Below, piece by piece: positions 1 to 6,376 of a stretch of DNA of 22,294 nt (its first letter is position 1; every line of letters begins with the position of its first letter). Below the pieces are notes generated by a model that searched no databases, had not been told where the DNA came from, and saw nothing but the letters and a program-made list of their open reading frames with translations. The stretch covers positions 1 through 22,294 of the forward strand of contig CAJOOU010000121.1 of the NCBI GenBank assembly GCA_905236735.1, read 5' to 3'. Origin of the DNA: an uncultured Eubacterium sp. (GTDB lineage: Bacteria; Bacillota; Clostridia; Lachnospirales; Lachnospiraceae). The position numbers and the translations under genes are program-made.

Positions 1-434
1 ATAATAAACACCAGAACCCCCATACCTCCTATCCAGTGGGTGATACTTCTCCAGAAAAGCAGACTCCTCGGCAGAGCCTCCACATCCTTTATAATCGTCG
101 CTCCCGTAGTTGTAAAACCGGATATTGTCTCAAAAAGGGCATCCACATAAGATGTAATATATCCACTCAGATAAAAAGGCACTGCTCCCATAATGGATAA
201 AACTATCCAGCTTAGCGCCACAATAATAAATCCCTCTTTTGCATAAAAAACAGTATCCTTTTCCGAAAAAGCCCCAAGCACAAATCCGATTACAAGGCAG
301 ACCGCAATCGTTGCCGCAAACCCCTTCCATACGCCGTCCGAATAATACAGGGACACAGCGAAAGGAATCAGCATAAACAAACCTTCAAATATCAGTACAA
401 TTCCCAAAATACGGGCAATAGCCTTACCGTTCAT
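1..434 (-). CDS. trkH: TrkH-family potassium uptake protein, N-terminal part (cut by window edge)
   Basis: Membrane subunit of a Trk/Ktr potassium importer, the pore that works with the cytosolic TrkA gate. The frame is open from an ATG at 434 to position 1, giving 144 residues. The protein starts MNGKAIARILGIVLIFEGLF and shows alternating hydrophobic segments. At about residue 111 is TTGATI, the first potassium-selectivity-filter loop, followed by HWIGGMGVLVFI, a hallmark of TrkH/KtrB. A strong ribosome site (AGAGGAAG, seven bases before the ATG) lies in the 9-base gap after trkA, so the two are translated from one message. The C-terminal three quarters lie outside the window. Confident family call; TrkH versus KtrB cannot be separated from this fragment, but the double-domain TrkA partner favours TrkH. 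Confidence 0.93.
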   Translation of the reverse strand, partial: MNGKAIARILGIVLIFEGLFMLIPFAVSLYYSDGVWKGFAATIAVCLVIGFVLGAFSEKDTVFYAKEGFIIVALSWIVLSIMGAVPFYLSGYITSYVDALFETISGFTTTGATIIKDVEALPRSLLFWRSITHWIGGMGVLVFI

Positions 435-443
435 TTTCTTCCT

Positions 444-1799
444 CTAACCCAAGATATCAGAAATATCGTTAAGTCCCTTTCTCGTGGTTACCACAACTAC
501 ACTGTCCCCTTCACGGATAATGCTCCGTCCGTTAGGTATCTCAATATGTCTGCCGTGAGTGATGCAGGCAATGATTATCCCGTCTTTAAGCCTTAGTTCA
601 GCAAGACTTTTTCCGGTAACGGCAGAATCCTTTTTTATAATAAACTCCAGTGCCTCTGCCTTTCCCTCTATAATGTTATACAGGGTTTCAACATTTGAAC
701 CCTTTGAATTTTCCAAAGCCCTTGCATAGCTTATAATGTTATCACTTACAATGTTTTTGGGGCAGATAATAGTATCGAGGTCCATGCTCTCTATCACATC
801 ATCATACGAAAGAGTATGTACCTTGGTGATAAGCTTGGCATTTGAATTTTTCTTTGCAAAAAGACTTAAAAGGATGTTTGTCTCATCAATATTGGTAAGG
901 GCAATGAATGAATCCGCATCCTTTACACCCTCTTCAAAAAGCACACCCTCACTGATTGCATCTCCGTGTATAATCATGGCTCCGTCAAATTCCGCACTTA
1001 AATCCTCGCATTTTTCGTAGTTCTTCTCGATAATCGTAGTCCTTATTCCCATGGTAATAAGCATCTTTGTAAGATAATAGCTGATGTCTCCTCCTCCGAC
1101 TATCATGGCACTTGATATTCTGCTGTTTGAAAGCCCGGCCTTTTTCAGCATCTGATTCGCCTTTTTGGATACGGTTGCAACAGATATTATGTCACCCGGC
1201 ATAAGTGCAAATTCTCCGTTTGGAATTATTACTTCTTCCCCTCTTTCAACGGCTGTAATAAGCATATCTATTCTAAGGCGTCCCATTATATCCTTAATCT
1301 GCATATTGCACAGCTCAGAATTTTCAGGAAGCTTGTATTTTACTATCTCCACCCTGCCTTTTGCAAAGGTCTCTATCTTCTTAGCCGAGGGTGAACGAAG
1401 TATTCTTGCGATTTCGGCAGCTGCCATCATCTCTGAATTGACTATCATGGCAAGTCCGAGCTCATTTTTGAGCACATCCATTTCCTGTGCATAGATTGGG
1501 TTGTGTATACGGGCTATGGTTTTACATCCGCCTGATTTTCTGGCAACAAGACAGCAGACAAGATTCAGTTCGTCATTACCCGTAAGAGCCAGAAACAGCT
1601 CTGCCGATGAAATATCGGCTTCTTCAAGCACCTGTGAACTGACACCGTTTCCTATAACTCCGTACACATCAAACTCGTTTGTAACCCTGTCTATATTCTT
1701 TCTGTTAATATCTATTACGGTAACATTATGCTTTTCGTTTGCAAGCTGACCGGCAACTGTGTAACCGACCTTACCGCAGCCGACAATAACAATTTTCAT
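444..1799 (-). CDS. trkA: Trk potassium system peripheral subunit TrkA (double RCK)
   Basis: Cytosolic nucleotide-binding gating subunit for the adjacent TrkH pore. At 451 residues it has the standard length of a tandem TrkA: RCK-N 1 (about 1-130) with GCGKVG at 7-12 and an acidic residue at the end of strand 2 (VIDIN, D30) typical of NAD binding; TrkA-C 1 (about 145-220); RCK-N 2 (about 230-350) beginning VGGGDIS; TrkA-C 2 (about 370-450). The second nucleotide site has GGGDIS rather than GxGxxG, so it may bind a different nucleotide or none; this is inference. ATG at 1799 is preceded by AGGGAGA. It is first in a leftward trkA-trkH unit and divergent from a two-component system. A candidate promoter is at 1839-1867. 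Confidence 0.95.
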   Translation of the reverse strand: MKIVIVGCGKVGYTVAGQLANEKHNVTVIDINRKNIDRVTNEFDVYGVIGNGVSSQVLEEADISSAELFLALTGNDELNLVCCLVARKSGGCKTIARIHNPIYAQEMDVLKNELGLAMIVNSEMMAAAEIARILRSPSAKKIETFAKGRVEIVKYKLPENSELCNMQIKDIMGRLRIDMLITAVERGEEVIIPNGEFALMPGDIISVATVSKKANQMLKKAGLSNSRISSAMIVGGGDISYYLTKMLITMGIRTTIIEKNYEKCEDLSAEFDGAMIIHGDAISEGVLFEEGVKDADSFIALTNIDETNILLSLFAKKNSNAKLITKVHTLSYDDVIESMDLDTIICPKNIVSDNIISYARALENSKGSNVETLYNIIEGKAEALEFIIKKDSAVTGKSLAELRLKDGIIIACITHGRHIEIPNGRSIIREGDSVVVVTTRKGLNDISDILG

Positions 1800-1838
1800 T
1801 TCAAAAAATCTCCCTGAAAAACATTTTTCAACCGTTTA

Positions 1839-1867
1839 ATCATAATACAAATCCCCCATTTCCACAA
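1839..1867 (-). promoter_or_regulatory. Candidate trkA promoter
   Basis: On the minus strand, TTGTGG (1862-1867) and TATGAT (1839-1844) are separated by exactly 17 bases, about 40 bases upstream of the trkA ATG. The -35 is imperfect. A possible plus-strand promoter (TTTCCA 1859-1864, TATTAT 1882-1887, 17-base spacer) overlaps it face to face and could serve the response regulator. Both are read by eye. Confidence 0.45.
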
Positions 1868-1967
1868 GAGAATTTATATGCTATTATATAAAACAGATTA
1901 TGAGGTGTTTATTACCTTTAATTTTCAAATAATGACTTTGTTTTAAGGGAGATTTCAGAAAAAAATG

Positions 1968-1973
1968 TATAAT
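1968..1973 (+). promoter_or_regulatory. Possible -10 element for the response-regulator gene
   Basis: A perfect TATAAT lies here and overlaps the most upstream possible ATG (1972). No good -35 is found at 16-18 bases, so it may be fortuitous. If it is used, transcription begins near 1980 and the 1972 ATG cannot be the start, which agrees with the better ribosome site at 1995. Confidence 0.3.
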
Positions 1974-1994
1974 GAAATCATCCAAAGAGATGTT

Positions 1995-1999
1995 GGAGG
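1995..1999 (+). promoter_or_regulatory. Ribosome binding site that decides the response-regulator start
   Basis: GGAGG is followed by eight bases and TTG at 2008. The in-frame ATGs at 1972 and 1990 have no comparable site at a suitable distance, so the TTG is favoured. Confidence 0.65.
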
Positions 2000-2007
2000 T
2001 GGGTTCA

Positions 2008-2685
2008 TTGAAAATATTGGTCATTGAGGACGAAGTATCGCTTTCGGATGCCCTTGTAAAAATACTTGAAAAGGCCGGTCACAGAACGGATGCAGTCTAC
2101 GATGGAGAAACGGCACTGGATTATGTGGAGGATTTTTCATATGACCTGCTGATTGTAGATGTTATGTTACCCAAGATGGACGGATTCGAGGTGGTCCATG
2201 CAGTACGCCACCTTTCGCTGAAGATGCCCATCCTGATGCTTACAGCAAAGGCCACTGTTGCTGATAAGGTAACAGGTCTTAAGACCGGAGCAGACGATTA
2301 TATGACCAAGCCTTTTGATACCGAGGAGCTTTTGGCGCGTGTGGATGCGCTGACCCGGCGAACCGGTGACCTTATTTTAAATGAACTCGCCTTCGGCGAC
2401 CTGAAACTCGATTTATCTTCTGCCATTCTCTACGGCAAGGATGACAATGTACAGCTTTCCAAAAAAGAGTTTGAGGTATGTAAAATATTTTTCAAAAATC
2501 ACGGTATCACCATTACAAAAGAAAATCTTATCACAGATGTATGGGGATATGATTCTGAGGCCACGGACAATAATGTCGAGGCCTATGTTTCGTTCCTCAG
2601 AAAAAAATTCAGATACTTAAACTCAGCTGTAACAATAAAAACCATTCAAAAAATCGGCTACCGTCTCGAAATTAAGGAAATATGA
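2008..2685 (+). CDS. OmpR/PhoB-family DNA-binding response regulator
   Basis: Cytosolic transcription regulator phosphorylated by the kinase encoded next. Receiver domain (about 1-115) with the acidic pair in VIEDE, phospho-acceptor Asp in LLIVDVMLPKMDG, the conserved Thr in MLTAKA and Lys in MTKPFD. A winged-helix trans_reg_C domain follows (about 130-225) with LSKKEFEV, ITKENLITDVWG and the recognition/wing region ending IQKIGYRLE. I start it at TTG 2008 because the protein then begins with the family-typical MKILVIEDE and has a GGAGG site; the longer frame from ATG 1972 adds 12 residues absent from usual receivers. The stop overlaps the kinase start (ATGA, 2682-2685), so they are co-translated. 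It is divergent from trkAH; control of potassium uptake is possible but unproven. Confidence 0.93.
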   Translation: MKILVIEDEVSLSDALVKILEKAGHRTDAVYDGETALDYVEDFSYDLLIVDVMLPKMDGFEVVHAVRHLSLKMPILMLTAKATVADKVTGLKTGADDYMTKPFDTEELLARVDALTRRTGDLILNELAFGDLKLDLSSAILYGKDDNVQLSKKEFEVCKIFFKNHGITITKENLITDVWGYDSEATDNNVEAYVSFLRKKFRYLNSAVTIKTIQKIGYRLEIKEI

Positions 2686-4178
2686 AAGAATATCAAAGAA
2701 AATTTATACTCCTGAATATGTCCCTTGTGGGAATAGTCCTGTTTCTGGCTATGATAGTCATAGGTGCATATATGTACAATGACTACTATAATTCCATGCT
2801 CAGCCAGATGAAACTCATAGCCTCCCACCAGAGTCTCGGCAGCGATTATCTGCCCTCGGATGCGGAAATAGCCGCATCCACCTATGGATACACAAAAGCT
2901 TCCGGCTCAGATTACGAAACAGATACATCTACAGACACATCTGCTGATAACGAAAACGCAGACAGTTCCGATGACGATACCGTATATATATACAGAAGAC
3001 AAACTTCTTCTTCATCGGAGGATACCTCCGATATGACAACCACGGCTTCTGGCGATGCCAGCAAAAAAACTACAGCTTCAGGTGATGCTACCGCCTCGGG
3101 CGATGCCACACCCACCATAGAAGATGAGGTTATTTCCGCCGTATACTCGGATTATGATGATACGGTTATAATAATTCCGGGCCATTCAAATGAAACTTCC
3201 ACTTCTTCTGCCGAAACAGAAGAAGAAAACGAATATCTGGAGGAAATAGTCAGAAGCGTACTTGAAAAAGAAGATGCCGCAGGACTGTTAAAAGAATACA
3301 ATATGTATTACTACCGCTCGGAAAGTTCATCTTCCCCTACCAGAATCGAACTCACAAACTCTGCCTATATGAAGGAACATATGCAGAGGCTTATTATACA
3401 GCTTACATGCGTATTTATATTTATGATGTTCTTATTCTACCTGATAAGCTTCCTCATATCCAGATACGCCATCAAACCGCTCCAGCACTCAATAGATATG
3501 CAAAAGCAGTTTGTGACCGACCTGTCTCATGATTTAAAGACACCGCTTACCATTATACTTACCAACAACAGCATCTTAAAATCAGGAACGGATAACGAGG
3601 AAAAATGGATAGAAAGCACCGACAATGCCGCTCACAACATGCTTAAGATGGTAAATGAGATGATGGATTTATCGGAACTTGACGCGGTAACTACCCTGCA
3701 AAACGGCGAAGTGGTAAACTTCTCTTCCATTGCCGACAAGTCCACCCTTGAAGTGGAATCTCTCTGCTACGAAAATGAGATTGAGTTTAATATGGATATA
3801 GACGAAGACATATATGTAAACGGCAACAGCGACTACATTTCAAGAGTTACGACAAGTCTTTTGGAAAATGCCCTTAAGTATGAGCCCGCCAGGGGACGAA
3901 TAGATATTTCTCTTAAATGTATGAAGAAAAAGGCCATACTTACGGTGTGCAACCACCATACCATTATATCGCCGGAAGACCTCCCTCATATATTTGAGAG
4001 GTTCTACCGCGCCGATAAATCAAGAACAAACCCCGGAAGTCACGGTCTCGGTCTGTCAATAGCAGCCCGAATGGTTCAGATGATGGAAGGCGATATTACG
4101 GCCAAAAGCTCGCCCGGGGAAGGCACATCATTTACGGTAACCTTCCCGCAGGCTAATGTTGAAATTCCAAAGCAATAA
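2682..4178 (+). CDS. Membrane sensor histidine kinase with long TASGDA-repeat extracytoplasmic domain
   Basis: Sensor partner of the upstream regulator, 498 residues. TM1 about 8-31, an outer domain about 32-236, TM2 about 237-260, then HisKA with DLSHDLKTPLT (phospho-accepting H283), HATPase with N box NALKY (396-400), F box IFERFYRADKS and G2 box GSHGLGLSIA. The usual DxGxG of the G1 box is replaced by CNHHTI, so nucleotide contact there is atypical. The outer domain is rich in Ser, Thr, Asp and Glu and has three TASGDA units (121-126, 131-136, 137-142), a low-complexity linker I associate with Lachnospiraceae exported proteins. There is no separate HAMP; only a short linker joins TM2 to HisKA. 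The stimulus is unknown. Overlaps the regulator by four bases. Confidence 0.93.
   Translation: MKEYQRKFILLNMSLVGIVLFLAMIVIGAYMYNDYYNSMLSQMKLIASHQSLGSDYLPSDAEIAASTYGYTKASGSDYETDTSTDTSADNENADSSDDDTVYIYRRQTSSSSEDTSDMTTTASGDASKKTTASGDATASGDATPTIEDEVISAVYSDYDDTVIIIPGHSNETSTSSAETEEENEYLEEIVRSVLEKEDAAGLLKEYNMYYYRSESSSSPTRIELTNSAYMKEHMQRLIIQLTCVFIFMMFLFYLISFLISRYAIKPLQHSIDMQKQFVTDLSHDLKTPLTIILTNNSILKSGTDNEEKWIESTDNAAHNMLKMVNEMMDLSELDAVTTLQNGEVVNFSSIADKSTLEVESLCYENEIEFNMDIDEDIYVNGNSDYISRVTTSLLENALKYEPARGRIDISLKCMKKKAILTVCNHHTIISPEDLPHIFERFYRADKSRTNPGSHGLGLSIAARMVQMMEGDITAKSSPGEGTSFTVTFPQANVEIPKQ
3042..3107 (+). repeat. Three TASGDA-encoding repeats inside the kinase gene
   Basis: Codons for TASGDA occur at 3042-3059, 3072-3089 and 3090-3107. 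Third-position bases differ between units (for example TCT, TCA and TCG for the Ser; GCC, GCT and GCC for the last Ala). The amino-acid repeat is therefore kept while the DNA repeat has decayed. Confidence 0.85.
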
Positions 4179-4187
4179 GTTTATACT
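4159..4187 (+). promoter_or_regulatory. Promoter of enolase gene
   Basis: TTGAAA (4159-4164) and TATACT (4182-4187) are separated by 17 bases. The -35 lies in the last codons of the kinase gene and the -10 just after its stop. The transcript would have a leader of about 40 bases before the enolase ATG. Enolase can thus be expressed independently of the two-component system. Confidence 0.65.
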
Positions 4188-4234
4188 AATATTTAGTTTT
4201 ACGGATAAGTATTTTTAAGAAAGAGGTATTTTAT

Positions 4235-5533
4235 ATGGTTAATTACTTGGAAATCGAAAAAGTAATAGGTCGTGAAATAATCGACTCAAGAGGCAACCCG
4301 ACAGTTGAGGCCGAGGTGTATCTTGCCGATGGTACAATAGGACGGGGAGCCTCTCCTTCAGGAGCTTCCACCGGTGAGTTTGAAGCCTTGGAACTTCGTG
4401 ACGGAGACAAGAAAAGATACGGCGGAAAAGGTGTGCAAAAAGCCGTAAACAATATTAACACCACAATAAACGATGTGCTTACGGGAATGGATGCATCCGA
4501 TATATATGCAATTGATGCAGCCATGATACAGGCTGACGGCACCAAAGACAAATCAAAACTCGGAGCCAATGCCATACTTGCAGTATCAATTGCATGTGCA
4601 AAAGCAGCTGCTGCATCCCTTGACCTTCCGCTCTACAGATTTATAGGAGGTATCGGAGCAACCACCCTCCCCTGCCCTATGATGAATATATTAAACGGCG
4701 GAGCTCACGCAGCAAACACCGTAGATACACAGGAATTTATGATAATGCCGGCAGGAGCATCTTCATTTAAAGAAGCCTTAAGATGGTGTGCTGAAGTGTT
4801 CCACTCTCTTCAGAGCCTCTTAAAGAGCAAGGGACTTGCCACTGCCGTAGGTGACGAAGGAGGTTTCGCACCTGACCTTTCAAGCGACGAAGAAGCAATC
4901 GAGTACATCCTCGAAGCAATCAAAAACGCAGGATACGAGCCGGGCAAGGATTTTGTGCTTGCCATGGACGCAGCCTCAAGCGAATGGAAGGGTGATAAAA
5001 AAGGCCAGTACAAACTGCCCAAGTGCGGTAAGGTATATACCTCGGAAGAGCTGGTAGACCACTGGGCTTCACTTGTAAGTAAATATCCTATTGTTTCCAT
5101 AGAAGACGGTCTTGACGAGGAAGACTGGGAAGGCTGGAAATATATGACCGAAAAACTCGGCGACAAGCTGCAGCTTGTCGGAGATGACCTCTTTGTTACC
5201 AATACGGAGCGTCTCTCAAAGGGTATCTCAAACGGCGCAGGTAATTCAATCCTTATAAAGCTCAATCAGATAGGAAGCGTATCAGAAACTCTTGACGCCA
5301 TTAAGATGGCTAAAAAGGCAGGTTATACCGCTGTTGTATCCCATCGTTCGGGAGAGACGGAAGACACTACCATAGCTGACCTTTCAGTAGCCTTAAATGC
5401 CGGTCAGATTAAAACAGGAGCTCCTTCGAGAAGCGAAAGAGTTGCTAAATACAACCAGCTTTTGCGTATAGAAGAACAGCTCGGTTCATCCGCTGTTTAT
5501 GCAGGATTTAACGCTTTTAATGTAAAACGATAA
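4235..5533 (+). CDS. eno: Enolase (phosphopyruvate hydratase)
   Basis: Glycolytic enzyme converting 2-phosphoglycerate to phosphoenolpyruvate in the cytosol. It is 432 residues, the normal bacterial length. Family motifs run in order: IIDSRGNPTVE near the N-terminus, SGASTGEFEALELRDGD (flexible active-site loop), GDEGGFAP with the catalytic Glu, metal-binding acids in AMDAASSE, SIEDGLDEEDW and GDDLFVTN, the catalytic Lys in LIKLNQIGS, and the signature SHRSGETEDTTIADL with NAGQIKTGAPSRSER near the C-terminus. The start ATG has AGAGG eight bases upstream. It stands alone between the two-component genes and a strong terminator, with its own promoter at 4159-4187. No residue appears missing. Confidence 0.98.
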   Translation: MVNYLEIEKVIGREIIDSRGNPTVEAEVYLADGTIGRGASPSGASTGEFEALELRDGDKKRYGGKGVQKAVNNINTTINDVLTGMDASDIYAIDAAMIQADGTKDKSKLGANAILAVSIACAKAAAASLDLPLYRFIGGIGATTLPCPMMNILNGGAHAANTVDTQEFMIMPAGASSFKEALRWCAEVFHSLQSLLKSKGLATAVGDEGGFAPDLSSDEEAIEYILEAIKNAGYEPGKDFVLAMDAASSEWKGDKKGQYKLPKCGKVYTSEELVDHWASLVSKYPIVSIEDGLDEEDWEGWKYMTEKLGDKLQLVGDDLFVTNTERLSKGISNGAGNSILIKLNQIGSVSETLDAIKMAKKAGYTAVVSHRSGETEDTTIADLSVALNAGQIKTGAPSRSERVAKYNQLLRIEEQLGSSAVYAGFNAFNVKR

Positions 5534-5544
5534 TTCTATGATAC

Positions 5545-5582
5545 AAAAACCTCTCCATCGTTAAACTGATGGAGAGGTTTTT
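5545..5582. terminator. Bidirectional intrinsic terminator between eno and the converging operon
   Basis: A ten-base perfect inverted repeat (CCTCTCCATC at 5550-5559, GATGGAGAGG at 5568-5577) has an 8-base loop and is flanked by AAAAA (5545-5549) and TTTTT (5578-5582). The U-tract is present in both directions, so it can end eno (+) and the long leftward operon (-). Confidence 0.92.
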
Positions 5583-5597
5583 ATTATCCCTGCCTGC

Positions 5598-6362
5598 TTA
5601 TGAATGCGGGCCGCGTTCAAAAAATTCATCAACTGTACTAATAAGATCCTCCGGATTCATTGTCTTTAACAGATAGTTCTCAGGTCTCATGGATATCCCC
5701 GTCATAACCGAATCCTTATCACTTTTGGCAGTCAGAAACATTACCGGAATGGCATTGGTAGCAGCCCCTGCCCTAAGCACTTCAAGTACCTGCGGACCGC
5801 TCATACCCGGCATCTCAAAATCAAGAAGTATCAGATCAACCGTGCGCTCTTCCAGAAATTTAAGAGCAGCAGGTCCGGAATTACACATATATATGTCGTA
5901 TTTTTTAGAAAGCCACATCTTTATTGTTCTAAGCATGGTGCCGTCATCATCTACGACAAGTATTTCCTTTTTATCTTTTTTTACTTCACTCTGCTTTTCC
6001 AAAAAAATCTTTTCAAGCTGGTTAGAAAGTTCTTTTATGTTAACCGGTCTCCTTACGGTTGCGGTAACCCTGTTTTTAGGTATTCTGAAATATGCTTCCT
6101 CCAGGTCCATCTCCGCACCGATGAAAAGAAGAACGGTATCCTCGTTTGTAGTATTATCCTTAAGATAAATAAGACCATCTTCTATGGACTCAACATCATC
6201 AAGATAGAAAATAACAATTCTCGGTCTGTCAATAACTGCTTCTATATCAGATTTGTGAGGTCCGCACAATTCAACTTCATAACCCGACGTTTTAAGCGAA
6301 TTAATTATAGCCTTAACCATAAAGCTTTTGGAATCGCCTATTAATAATAATCGTCTTCCCAT
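5598..6362 (-). CDS. Tandem receiver protein: pseudo-receiver plus intact CheY-like receiver, no output domain
   Basis: 254 residues, cytosolic. The second half (about 132-250) is an intact receiver: EILVVDDD (acidic cluster 138-140), phospho-acceptor D181 in LILLDFEMPGMSG, T211 in MFLTAKS and K233 in LLKTM. The first half (about 3-120) has receiver-like spacing but a single acid at the start (LLIGDS), DD at 55-56 in place of the standard acceptor context, and RRPVN where Lys-Pro is expected, so it reads as a degenerate receiver. There is no DNA-binding, cyclase or enzymatic domain. ATG 6362 follows AGGA six bases upstream, 14 bases after the hybrid kinase stop. Last gene of the operon; probably the terminal or intermediate phosphate acceptor for the two hybrid kinases (inference). 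Confidence 0.88.
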   Translation of the reverse strand: MGRRLLLIGDSKSFMVKAIINSLKTSGYEVELCGPHKSDIEAVIDRPRIVIFYLDDVESIEDGLIYLKDNTTNEDTVLLFIGAEMDLEEAYFRIPKNRVTATVRRPVNIKELSNQLEKIFLEKQSEVKKDKKEILVVDDDGTMLRTIKMWLSKKYDIYMCNSGPAALKFLEERTVDLILLDFEMPGMSGPQVLEVLRAGAATNAIPVMFLTAKSDKDSVMTGISMRPENYLLKTMNPEDLISTVDEFFERGPHS

Positions 6363-6376
6363 ATAATGTCCTCAAT

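Noticed and set aside
130..330. 66-residue minus-strand frame rich in Cys and Tyr
   Set aside because: It is the wrong frame of trkH; the trkH frame is open through the whole region with filter motif TTGATI.
2912..3118. Antisense open frame with VASPEAV repeats
   Set aside because: It is the complement of the TASGDA codons in the kinase gene; the apparent repeat is a by-product and there is no ribosome site.
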